This document shows positions 16,980 through 30,757 of a stretch of 31,204 bases of DNA, piece after piece. The notes under the pieces were generated by a model. That model was not told where the DNA came from, did no database searches, and was given only the letters and a program-made list of their open reading frames with translations. Origin of the DNA: Sanguinoderma infundibulare (Eukaryota; Basidiomycota; Agaricomycetes; Polyporales; Polyporaceae); the NCBI GenBank assembly GCA_032821775.1, contig JAVLRN010000033.1, positions 1-31,204 of the forward strand, given 5' to 3'. The position numbers and the translations under genes are program-made. Each line of letters opens with the position of its first letter. Position 1 is the first letter of the stretch.

Positions 16980-19900
16980 GTGAGAAGTTTAAAATCGCAA
17001 ACATTACTTAGACTTGTAAATTCATATTTAATAGATTCACCTGAACCTGCTAATCTTTCTTATTTATGGAATTTTGGTTCTTTATTAGGAGTATGTTTAG
17101 TGTTACAAATATTAACAGGAATTTTCTTAGCAATGCATTATCAACCACATGTGGATTTTGCATTTAATTCAGTGGAACATATAATGAGAGATGTTAATAA
17201 TGGTTGGGCTATAAGATATACACATGCAAATGTTGCATCATTCTTCTTTATATTTGTATATGCTCTATTTTATAAAATTATACTTAGCGATATACTATTT
17301 TATTCTAAAAACAAAATTATTAATCTTTGTAAATTACCTTTTTATTGTTACCTACTATTTAAAAAAGTTATTTCAGATACCTTTTTAAATTTATTTGGCT
17401 TTGGTGGTATTTCTAGTTTAGGTAACTTGGATTCTAAAGATACAGATCACAAATTTTTTCAATGGTTTGTAGGATTTACGGATGCCGAAGGGACATTCTT
17501 AATACAGACAAAAAATAAAAGTGAAGTAAATTTTAGTTTTAAAATTACTCTTCATATTGATGATTCTGCGGTTTTATATAAAATTAAAGAAAAATTAGGT
17601 ATAGGAGTTGTTTCTATCAAAGGTAATACTTGTACTTTTGCTGTTCATTCTTTTCAACTTATAGTTGATGCATTACTACCTATATTTAATAAATACCCTT
17701 TAATGACACATAAACAATTAGATTATAGAGATTGGAGAATAGCAGTTTTATTGAAAAAAAACTCTGCAATCTCCAATAGAAAAACTATTACTATAGCTCC
17801 TGAAACTTTCAATAAAATAGTTAAAATTAAAGAAAGTATGAATAGCAATAGAACTAATTTTTATGGTTATAATATATCTTATTCATTGATTTCTAAGTAT
17901 TGGTTATTAGGCTTTGTGGAAGGGGATGGTTCTTTCCATTTTACTAATAATAGAGCTATCTTTTCAATTACTCAAAAGGATAGACAAGTACTAGAAGCTA
18001 TATCTATCTTTTTACAAAATATTCCAAGACAAACTATTTTTAATGGGTTATTTTTAGGTCCTCAGCCTAATTGTATTATTGCGGGAAAAAATAATAATAC
18101 TGCTTATCAATTAACTATCTCTGATACAGATGTTCTTTTTCAATATATTTTCCCTTTTTTTAAAGATTTACCCTTTTTAAGTAGAAAAGAGGTAGATTTT
18201 AAAATTTGGAGTGTAGGCCTATTTTTAATAATACATGGTTATTCTAAAATCCCTACTGGGAAAGATATTCTATTAAAATTAGGTAATAATATGAATTCTA
18301 AGAGATATTTCTCAAATATGATTGATATCCTAGATACAGCTGAAATAAATGCTCTTTTTGAAATAGAACCACCATTTAATATCTTTTCTAAAAAAAGCCA
18401 TTTTGCATTGGCTAAAGAATATGCCATTGCACAAAGAAGCAGAAAAGGTTATAATTTACATATTTACAAAGATGGGGAAGAAATACCTGGTTCTCCATTT
18501 AATAGTTACAGACAAGGAGGTAAAGCTATTGGCTTAGTCTCTGTATCTAGTATAAAAAATTATATTGATACTGGAAGGGTATTTAAAGATAATTATACAT
18601 TTTATTCTTCTCCTATTAATAAAAAAAAGTTTTAACTTAGAACTAAAAATAGTATAATTGTAATTAAATAAATTATATGGGCTTGTTTATATTAATTCCT
18701 ACTAAATTTTGTAAACAGTAATTAGCTATATGCTGGGAACTCTTTAGAGCTTTCAATACTAATATAAAATTAGTTATACGTTTAATTTTATAAAGTTAAA
18801 ATTTGAAAGATTAGACAATCAGCAGGGAAGTTTCGACCTTTAATACATCTAAACTACTTATTTAAAGCCCTTTTTATTTTGGGTTTGTAGTTTGGAAAAT
18901 GGTATTAATTTAAACCCCTCAACGACTAAACGCTAATAATCTATAAATAAAGTTAATTATGTAAGATAGTAGTTTAAATTAAAGTTATTTTAGATAAAGA
19001 TATAGTCTGACCTTAACTGAGAAGTTAAGAAGTAATCTTAGCTATTAATCGTACTATGGTACAAGGCGGATTACTTTTGAAATTATATTGTACAGGATAT
19101 ATTGTACTTATAGTATTCAAATAACATTTATTGCATATAGCAAGAGGATTATATTACGGATCATATAAATCACCAAGAGTATTATTATGGTCTATAGGTG
19201 TTATTATCCTAATAGTAATGATGGCTACAGGGTTCCTGGGTTATGTATTACCTTATGGTCAAATGTCGCTGTGGGGTGCTACAGTAATTACAAATTTATT
19301 AAGTGCTATTCCAGTATTTGGACAAGATTTAGTAGAGTTAATCTGGGGAGGTTTTAGTGTAAGTAATGCTACATTAAATAGATTCTTTTCATTACATTAC
19401 TTATTACCTTTCTTATTAGCTGCTTTAGTTGTAGCACATTTAATTGCTCAAATGTAGGGCCTTTATATTAGATATAATATAATTAGAATCAAGCTATATG
19501 CTGGAAACTCCTAAAGGCTTAAATACCTTAATGGTAACAATTTTAAGTATGCTACAATGGACAATCAGCAGGAAACCTAATATAATTTTTATAAAAAGAG
19601 TAGGGTCCTCAGAGACTACACGCTTGACACCTTACTTAAATAAGGTGATAATATAGTCCAAACTATACTGAAAGTTATAGTAATTATTGCATAAACCTAT
19701 ATTAACTATAACTAGATTATTTCATATCAGTCACTCTGTAAAAAGAATTAATAAAGATGAAAGATCTCAATTTAAATTAGATCCTTATTTAAAACAAGTA
19801 TTAAAAGGAAATATTCTTGGGGATGTACATATGAGAAGATTTTTTGAAAGAGCTAATGTAAGAATTATTTTTAGACAGGGTTCTATAAATGCTTCATATT

Positions 19901-21968
19901 TATTACATTTATATTATTTAATCCAAGAATTTGTGTTAACTACTCCTTCAGTTTCAATAGTTACTGATAAAAACACAGGAAAAGTTATATATAATATAAG
20001 TTTTTCTACTTTATCTCTTCCTTGTTTTAATGAATTATATGAAATTTTTTATTTTGAAGGAAAAAATAATTCCAAATAACATAGCAGACCTTTTAACACC
20101 AGTTAGTTTAGCTTACTGGATTATGGATGATGGGGGGTTTTACCGGTTCCGGTTTAAAATTATATACTAATTCCTTTTCTTTGGTAGAATTAAATCTATT
20201 AATTAAAGCGTTAGATAAAAATTTTTCTATCAAAGCTACAATAAATATTTCTAAAAAAGAAAAGTCACAGTATAGCTTATATATTTCAAAAAAATCAATT
20301 GTCTTTAGTTAAATATTTAGTTATAGAACATATGCATCAAGATATGTCATATAAATTAAATATAGATTAGCAATAAAACATGCTACATACACATGGTTCA
20401 AATAATCCTAATGGAATATCAGGAAGTGGTGATAGATATGCATTCCATCCATACTTTATATTTAAAGATTTAGTTACTATATTATTCTTCTTCTTAGTAT
20501 TAAGTATTATGGTATTCTATTACCCTAATTTCTTAGGACATAGTGATAATTATATAGCAGCTAATCCAATGCAAACACCAGCATCTATTGTACCAGAATG
20601 GTATTAAAATAGATGCCATGCTTAAGAGAAATCTTATGAAAAATTAACTTTACTATATGCTGGAAACTCCTAAAGGCTTAAATACCTTAATGGTAACAAT
20701 TTTAAGTATGCTACAATGGACAATCAGCAGGAAACCTAACTATTAATATGCCGTCCGGGCCAGGAGTAGGATCCTCAGAGACTACACGTAAAGCTCCTTA
20801 TTTAAAATTTTATATAAAAATTATTCATTAATTAAGGATGAAGATATAGTCCAGCCATTATTTAAAGATAATGGATAATATAATTATTGTATAAAGTGGT
20901 CTGATAACTTCTATAAGTTTAGAATGTACGCAAAATTATTCCACTATACCTACTAAAAGACTTTCAAAATTTGAAAGATCGAAAATAACTATTGAATATC
21001 CTTTTAATGAAATTATAGTAGGATTATTACTAGGTGATGGTCATATTCAAAAAAGATCGTTAAACGGTAATTCTAGGTTTTTTTATACACAAAGTAGTTT
21101 AAGATTACATCATCTTAATTATTTTAATCATGTATTAGAGTTATTTAAACCTTACTTATCTAAAGATTTTATTCTTAAAGAAAGATTTTTTACAGATAAG
21201 AAAAGTAATAATAAATATAGTTCAGTTCAATTTGCTACATTATCACTTCCTTGTTTTAATTTTTATAAAAACCTATTTTATAATTCAGGTCATTTAAAAA
21301 TAGTTCCTTCTAATATACAAAATTTACTTACTCCTAGAGGTTTAGCTTACTGGATAATGGATGACGGTTCTATTCAAAATAAGGGTTTACATTTAAATAC
21401 TTATGGTTTTACTCTACAAGATATTTTATTATTAAAACATACTTTAGAAAACATGTTTGGAGTAAATTCTTTAAAATGTACAATTCATAAACACAAAAAA
21501 GGAGAAAGAATTTATATTTGGGAAGAAAGCATGGATTTGATAAGAAACAATATCTCTCAGTTTATGCATAAAGATATGTACTACAAAATAAACTCAGATA
21601 AATTACAGTAAATATATTTAAATGATCTATTACCATTCTATGCTATTTTAAGATCAATTCCAAATAAATTATTAGGAGTGGTAGCTATGTTTGGTTCTTT
21701 ATTAATATTATTAGTATTACCTTACACAGATTTATCTAGAGTTAGAGGGTCTGCGTTTAGACCTTTAATGAAATTTGCATTCTGGTTATTTGTAGTCGAT
21801 TTCATTATTTTAATGTGGATCGGTTCTCAACATCCAAATAGTCCTTATGTTGAAATTGGTCAAATAGCTACGGCATTCTATTTTGCTTGGTTCTTATTAA
21901 TTGTACCGGCTGCTGGTTTAATAGAAAATACTTTATTCGATTTAGCAACTTTTTCTAATAATATTTAA
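16980..21968 (+). CDS. cob: Cytochrome b (four exons)
   Basis: Catalytic haem-b subunit of complex III. Exons are 16980-17264, 19134-19448, 20383-20602 and 21625-21968 (1164 nt, 387 residues). Exons 3 and 4 share the Tyr codon of [13 protein letters not shown] (T|AT). Haem-ligand His residues are in [15 protein letters not shown] and the SLHYLLP and VVAHLIA blocks. Later conserved parts are FHPYFIFKD and WIGSQHP. The reading frame of exon 1 begins at GTG (16980), matching the family's MRxLKSxxLL start; no ATG lies nearby, so GUG initiation is inferred. The exon 2/3 joint is read as [12 protein letters not shown], with intron ends chosen by the T/G rule. Exon sequence is intact, in contrast to nad2. 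Confidence 0.96.
17265..18635 (+). CDS. LAGLIDADG endonuclease/maturase fused to cob exon 1
   Basis: Translated in frame from exon 1 (the fusion opens at 16980, 551 residues in all). The first helix is [14 protein letters not shown] (about 17464-17505) and the second [14 protein letters not shown] (about 17899-17940). Both acidic catalytic residues are present, so the gene looks active. A C-terminal extension (about 18390-18610) holds [14 protein letters not shown] and a helix-turn-helix-like [18 protein letters not shown], resembling NUMOD1-type DNA-binding modules. Proteolytic release from the cytochrome b N-terminus is usual for such fusions. It may help splice its own intron as well as spread it (family knowledge). 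Confidence 0.9.
   Translation, partial: LFYKIILSDILFYSKNKIINLCKLPFYCYLLFKKVISDTFLNLFGFGGISSLGNLDSKDTDHKFFQWFVGFTDAEGTFLIQTKNKSEVNFSFKITLHIDDSAVLYKIKEKLGIGVVSIKGNTCTFAVHSFQLIVDALLPIFNKYPLMTHKQLDYRDWRIAVLLKKNSAISNRKTITIAPETFNKIVKIKESMNSNRTNFYGYNISYSLISKYWLLGFVEGDGSFHFTNNRAIFSITQKDRQVLEAISIFLQNIPRQTIFNGLFLGPQPNCIIAGKNNNTAYQLTISDTDVLFQYIFPFFKDLPFLSRKEVDFKIWSVGLFLIIHGYSKIPTGKDILLKLGNNMNSKRYFSNMIDILDTAEINALFEIEPPFNIFSKKSHFALAKEYAIAQRSRKGYNLHIYKDGEEIPGSPFNSYRQGGKAIGLVSVSSIKNYIDTGRVFKDNYTFYSSPINKKKF
17265..19133 (+). mobile_element. Group I intron 1 of cob with an in-frame LAGLIDADG gene
   Basis: The endonuclease lies in the 5' part, continuous with exon 1. The core follows it: ATATGCTGGGAACTC (18728), GACAATCAGCAGGGAAG (about 18815), CCTCAACGACTAAACG (about 18917) and AGATATAGTCTGACC (about 18998). 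The R-like element (CAACGACTAAACG) departs from the CAGAGACTACACG of the other introns. Confidence 0.9.
19494..19580 (+). repeat. 87-bp exact direct repeat, copy 1 (cob intron 2 core)
   Basis: All 87 bases match 20653-20739. The repeat covers the ribozyme core from CTATATGCTGG to GGAAACCTAA. Flanking intron sequence and the endonucleases are not identical. Confidence 0.97.
19684..20370 (+). pseudogene. LAGLIDADG endonuclease in cob intron 2, three one-base breaks
   Basis: Motifs: [14 protein letters not shown] (first helix, near 19798-19839) and [11 protein letters not shown] (second, near 20108-20140). The frame breaks at three homopolymers, each with one base too many: A6 20061-20066, G6 20132-20137 and A7 20288-20294. 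Removing one base at each gives a continuous frame of about 227 residues ending MSYKLNID at TAG 20368-20370. The first codon after the upstream stop region is TTG at 19687. Intact motifs with only homopolymer breaks look more like sequence error or a very young lesion than old decay. Confidence 0.82.
20653..20739 (+). repeat. 87-bp exact direct repeat, copy 2 (cob intron 3 core)
   Basis: Identical to 19494-19580. The two copies are about 1.16 kb apart in direct orientation, so recombination between them would delete cob exon 3. Confidence 0.97.
20895..21611 (+). CDS. LAGLIDADG endonuclease in cob intron 3 (no ATG start)
   Basis: One continuous frame of 238 codons opens right after a TAA (20892-20894). 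It has no ATG, GTG or TTG until the ATG inside the second helix (21357). The first helix is [16 protein letters not shown] (about 21009-21056) and the second [14 protein letters not shown] (about 21342-21383). Starting at 21357 would lose the first helix, so the real start must be non-standard (CTG 20901, ATA or ATT) or made by RNA processing. The layout matches the endonucleases of nad1 intron 1 and cob intron 2. Both catalytic Asp residues are present. Confidence 0.82.
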   Translation, partial: SGLITSISLECTQNYSTIPTKRLSKFERSKITIEYPFNEIIVGLLLGDGHIQKRSLNGNSRFFYTQSSLRLHHLNYFNHVLELFKPYLSKDFILKERFFTDKKSNNKYSSVQFATLSLPCFNFYKNLFYNSGHLKIVPSNIQNLLTPRGLAYWIMDDGSIQNKGLHLNTYGFTLQDILLLKHTLENMFGVNSLKCTIHKHKKGERIYIWEESMDLIRNNISQFMHKDMYYKINSDKLQ

Positions 21969-21973
21969 TTTAA

Positions 21974-23825
21974 TGTTTCCAAATAAGAATTTGGAAGGTC
22001 GGACCTCTACCTGAGACAAATAGATTTAATTTAATATTAAATTATTTTTATAAGGTTTTAAGGTTACAAACTGGTTTTATTTTTAATAGTATTATTTTTA
22101 GTATTATACTAATTATTTCTGGTTTAATTACTTTATTCTTAAGACAAGAAATATTTATTACCCTAAATATCTCTGACAAATTAAAAGGTATATTATTTTT
22201 AATAGGATTATTTTATTTATTATTTGTGAAATTTAATCTTTTGTGTAGAATATTTATAACTTTATTTAAAGGTATACCATTCTTTATCAAGGAATTAAAA
22301 AATAATGTTAAAGTTTATCCTTATTTTATATTATATTTAACTTTTAATATTCTACTAATAGTATTGAGTTTATTGGTAGCAATTAGAATTGATTATTATT
22401 ACTTTGATTTTTTTGGTGGTGATTACTTTGAATCTTTTCTATGTATAAATATCTTAAGTTTTTCAACTTTTTTTATTATATTTGTAAAAATTTTGACTCA
22501 TATAAATATGAACTTGATTTAAATCAAAGCTTTAAATTTACTTTTTTTCATTATTTATTTTTATTACCTTTTCCTATATTTCTATGTTTATCTCAATTGG
22601 TTAACAGTCAATTGTTTAACTGTCAATTGTTTAAATGGTTAGGTTTTTGTGATGTTATTTATTGTGATGACCCAAGAAATTTTGCTACTACTAAAAGCGA
22701 TCTACAGCATGATAAAGCATTAGTGGAAGCAGAAGTAAAAGAAATACCCAATAATTTAAAAAGTATTTATATCATAAGTAATTTTCCTTGTCCAAATAAT
22801 TTACATATTGTTTTCAATGAAGGATCCTTTTGGAGAAATATATCAGCTTTAGACACAGCCTGTAATGATTGCCCAGAATTTAGAGAGCTAATTAACCATT
22901 ATAAGGCACTAGTCTTAAAAAAAGCTTGTTACAATTCTGCATTTAATCAGATTTTATTAGGTGAAGTTTTTATAAAACCAGCTTCTGAAGTGGTTAATAT
23001 AATAGTGATAGCCAAATCTACTGGTGTACCAATATATTACAATCTTGTCTATGGTTCTCATTTACCAAATGGAATATTAGAGCTAATTCTATATATGGTA
23101 GTTATAGTCATATATTAAGTCATTACCCAATCAGTATCCAAGATAGAAGGAATATATCTTCTTATCTAGAAGATTTTTGTGGAATTTTTACTAGCCATGA
23201 TTTACATAAATATACTTTAATTCCTAATGGAAATGGTAGGTTAATAACACAACCTTGTAATATTGATAATGGTTTTGATTCACATGTAAGAGAACGATTT
23301 AACAATTCTAGAGATAGTAGATTATATTTTACACCAGGTTCGGATTCTTTTCTTCATTTTTTTGGTTATTGTAATGGTAACCTTTGGCTAAAAGCTGTTC
23401 TTACTAAGGAAGTTTGTAATGTAAACCGTGTAACAGTAACACGGTTTTACACTGATAATAAGGAACAAATGGTTTCAATGTGTAATGATGAACGTCTCAA
23501 TTTAATCGGTAGATGGTATAACTTTATACTATCGACTATAAGTCAAAGAGTTATTGCTGCTGAACCTTTATTAAGGAATAATTCAGTGATAATGGCTGAT
23601 GAACATGGGGTCTTAAATAGAGCAATAGGTCTTAATTCAGATAATTTAACTAGATTCGAAAGTGTATTAAATCAAACAAATGGAATAGGGGTTTATAATA
23701 ATAATATTATTTTTAATAATGTTTTAGAAAGAGGTCCCTATATAGAGGATTTCTCATCGATTGTTATGATATATGCATTATTAACCGAAGTTGAAGGGGT
23801 TTTAGCTAGATCTAGTATAAGATAA
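21974..23825 (+). pseudogene. Broken second copy of the orf632 membrane-protein gene
   Basis: Similarity to orf632 begins near 22025 (LNYFYKVLRLQTG vs INYYYKIIRLRTG). It runs through KFNLLCRI, KGIPFF(I), the F-G-G/E membrane segment, YELD(L/V)N and DVIYC, then EGSFWRNI vs NCSFWNNI and LVLKKA. The Asn/Gln linker of orf632 is missing. The gene is open in three frames, broken at an A5 run (22486-22490; A6 restores it) and at a TA repeat (about 23090-23097). No start codon precedes the homology; the frame opens at 21974, 5 nt after the cob stop. The last part (23469-23825) shares little with orf632. A hairpin lies at 23421-23450 and a C5-T motif follows the TAA. Likely a remnant of an independent plasmid insertion behind cob. 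Confidence 0.75.
23421..23450. repeat. GC-clamped hairpin inside the orf632-like copy
   Basis: Arms 23421-23431 (GTAAACCGTGT) and 23439-23450 (ACACGGTTTTAC) pair over 11 bp with one bulged base around a 7-nt loop. It encodes part of the ORF (NRVTVTRFYT) and has no counterpart I can see in orf632. Confidence 0.6.
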
Positions 23826-23831
23826 ATAATT

Positions 23832-23848
23832 ATTCCCCCTTATTTTTT
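23832..23848 (+). terminator. C5-T motif behind the orf632-like copy
   Basis: ATTCCCCCTTATTTTTT lies 6 nt past the stop at 23823-23825, the same spacing and form as behind nad3. Confidence 0.4.
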
Positions 23849-25119
23849 TTTTTTTTAAGGTAGCATAGAAAAGCTAATTTAGATCAGCGATATAATTTAA
23901 AAACAAAAAAATTCTTTTTAAATTTTAATAAAACAATACATTCCAATTAACAAAACGAGATCTCAAATAGAATATGGATAATTTAACTAAAAAGAGAAAA
24001 ATAGAGCTAGTTCAAATTATCGTACTGAAAATTAAAATAGTTTTGAGTTAGTATAAGAATATTATATATATCTGTTACATTCATTATTCTTAATTTAATT
24101 ATTTTTTTTCTTAAAATTAAGTAAATCTATAGGATAGAATTTAAGTAATCCAGATAAATTTGCTTTCTTTCATAGTAGTACCTTATAACTATCCAATTAA
24201 CTAAAAAACATTAGATATTCTTGTAAGCAGAGGAAATATTAATTTTTTTAGTTAATAACTATCTTAAATTTTAAGTTAATTTAGATAATGGGATATGTAA
24301 GGTAAATTTTAACCATTTTTTATAACATTTAAGTAACATAAATTTTGTTAATTACCTTTATACCAAAACAAATGGGAGTATTATGTTTAGGAATAGATCT
24401 TTCTTCCTTAATTGAATCAATTAAATATTACTTTTTTTTTTAAGTGAAACATAATCGATTGTAGGATCTGTATTAAAATTAGAATTAGATCTGATACTGG
24501 ATATTAATTAATTATTAGTTCCATTAACTAAATCTTTAATATCTATAATAGGTTCACGATCATATTTAGCTTTAGTAGAAGTTTTAGATTTGGATTAATT
24601 TAATGATTCTAGATATTTAACCAAAAATAAGTTTAAATCAACATTATATCCTGATTAATGATATGAATTAATTTAGTTTAGGTTTACTAAAAATTATACT
24701 GATTTTTTTTTTTTTTCCAATTTTTTAAATTACTAGATTTATTCTTTTTTTTCATTAGCAGATTTTTGTATATTGTTATTCATTTGTACATTACTATTTT
24801 AAGTTAAGTAGATTAAGGGTGTATTATCCTTAATAAGTTAAATTGTGGCATATCGGATATTTTTCATATAATGGAACCAGGTATCCCAATTAAAAATTTT
24901 AAGATATAAATGTTATTTACTTTAACTCATCTATAGAGTCGCCTTCATATTTATAATGCTTATATAAGTAAAATATTATTAAACTAATTAATATTTTATA
25001 AGTTAATAAGATACTTATTATTTTTTCATTATTTATACTTTATAGATAATTTTTTTAATTATACCCTATTATTTTTAATTAATAAAAGAAGAGTTATATT
25101 TTAATTATTTAAAATTTAA
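23849..25119. other. 1.3-kb region without a supportable gene
   Basis: AT-rich, many homopolymers, no ORF over about 60 codons and no tRNA seen on either strand. Read on the minus strand, about 24748-24812 gives SNVQMNNNIQKSANEKK-like residues, reminiscent of the NVQT linker of orf632. The stretch TCTATAGGATAGAATT (24127-24142) differs by one base from the left part of the upstream motif at 5034-5049. Both are weak hints of decayed plasmid sequence. Confidence 0.4.
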
Positions 25120-25194
25120 ACGGTAGATGACAAATTGGTTCGTCGCTCCTTTTGGGGAGGAGATGTATAGCGTGTTCGAATCGCGCCTACCGTA
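25120..25194 (+). tRNA. trnP: tRNA-Pro(UGG)
   Basis: The acceptor ACGGTAG pairs with CTACCGT. The anticodon stem CTCCT/AGGAG encloses TTTGGGG, giving UGG. The T-arm is GTTCGAATC-type. Confidence 0.9.
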
Positions 25195-25211
25195 TATATC
25201 TATTTATAGAT

Positions 25212-25286
25212 AGGTGTCATGGCAGAGTGGTAATTGCGGAGTACTGTTAATACTTTTTTCAGAGGTTCAATTCCTCTTGACGCCTT
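25212..25286 (+). tRNA. trnN: tRNA-Asn(GUU)
   Basis: The acceptor AGGTGTC pairs with GACGCCT. The anticodon arm GAGTA-CTGTTAA-TACTT gives GUU. The T-arm is AGAGGTTCAATTCCTCT. Confidence 0.93.
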
Positions 25287-25377
25287 ATAATAATATATTT
25301 TATTTTTACAAATTTAACATTTTATTTTATTTAATTTTTTTTTTTTTAATTAATAAAAGAGAGTGTATTTAATACTA

Positions 25378-25461
25378 ACGAACATGTTGAAATTGGTAAA
25401 CAATCTCCTTTTAAGCAGGAGTGGAAGTAATTCCTTAAGAGTTCGAGTCTCTTTGTTCGTA
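25378..25461 (+). tRNA. trnL: tRNA-Leu(UAA)
   Basis: The acceptor ACGAACA pairs with TGTTCGT. The anticodon stem CTCCT/AGGAG encloses TTTAAGC, giving UAA. The long variable arm fits class II tRNA-Leu. Confidence 0.93.
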
Positions 25462-25490
25462 TTGTTTCAAAGATAGTGTATCCTTCAAGC

Positions 25491-25561
25491 GATATAGTGT
25501 AACGGTTAGCACGACAGTCTCATGATCTGTTAGATTCGGTTCGACTCCATTATTCGCTATT
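25491..25561 (+). tRNA. trnM: tRNA-Met(CAU) with a degenerate T-stem
   Basis: The anticodon arm ACAGT-CTCATGA-TCTGT gives CAU, and the D-arm is normal. The outer five acceptor pairs (AGCGA with TCGCT) form, but the inner two do not. The T-stem strands TTCGG and CCATT pair at only two positions around the standard TTCGACT loop. The 5' T-stem strand looks altered; AATGG would pair fully. The initiator or elongator role is not decided. Confidence 0.75.
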
Positions 25562-25566
25562 ATCCC

Positions 25567-25637
25567 GGTCTTTAAGTATAAAGGTTGTACAGCTTCCCTT
25601 CAAGAAGTTAGAACCAGTTCGATTCTGGTAAAGATCA
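25567..25637 (+). tRNA. trnE: tRNA-Glu(UUC)
   Basis: The acceptor GGTCTTT pairs with AAAGATC. The anticodon stem CTTC/GAAG encloses CCTTCAA, giving UUC. The T-arm is CCAGTTCGATTCTGG. Last of five tandem tRNAs before cox1. Confidence 0.92.
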
Positions 25638-30513
<4,876 letters not shown>

Positions 30514-30757
30514 CTTAATAACAATTATTACTTATAATGTCTCTACGATTAAAAAACTGTTTACTACTTTATTTTTTTAATACTAATGAAACAAAATATT
30601 TATATTTGGGAAAGTAATACATAAGAGTACTTTAAATAAAGATCATCTTAATTCTTAATTAAGAATTAAATTAATTGAAATGGTTTGAAATAGTAGACTT
30701 GTATAGCAATAATTATAGGAATAAAGGGTATGATTTGACGCAAGTCATACTGTTGTT
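30514..30757 (+). other. Start of a probable fourth cox1 intron
   Basis: After YQHLF the expected WFFGHPEVY does not follow. The exon frame runs on to a TAA at about 30580. No Q/R/S core elements are seen before the window edge. A small hairpin (GTATGA...TCATAC, 30728-30750) precedes orf134. Intron type cannot be judged. Confidence 0.55.

Larger units (their letters stand above)
19449..20382 (+). mobile_element. Group I intron 2 of cob with a frameshifted LAGLIDADG gene
   Basis: Core pieces are ATATGCTGGAAACTCC (19496), GGACAATCAGCAGG (19559), TCCTCAGAGACTACACG (19607) and ATATAGTCC (19653). Bases 19494-19580 are identical to 20653-20739 in intron 3. The endonuclease gene follows the core. 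Confidence 0.9.
20603..21624 (+). mobile_element. Group I intron 3 of cob with a LAGLIDADG gene
   Basis: Interrupts the Tyr codon of PEWY after its first base. Core pieces are ATATGCTGGAAACTCC (20655), GGACAATCAGCAGG (20718), TCCTCAGAGACTACACG (20772) and AGATATAGTCC (20842). A GC-rich patch (CCGTCCGGGCCAGG, about 20751-20764) stands out in the core. Confidence 0.9.

Noticed and set aside
22226..22522. A separate small gene starting at GTG 22226
   Set aside because: It is the middle of the orf632-like reading frame, which is open and homologous well upstream of this GTG.
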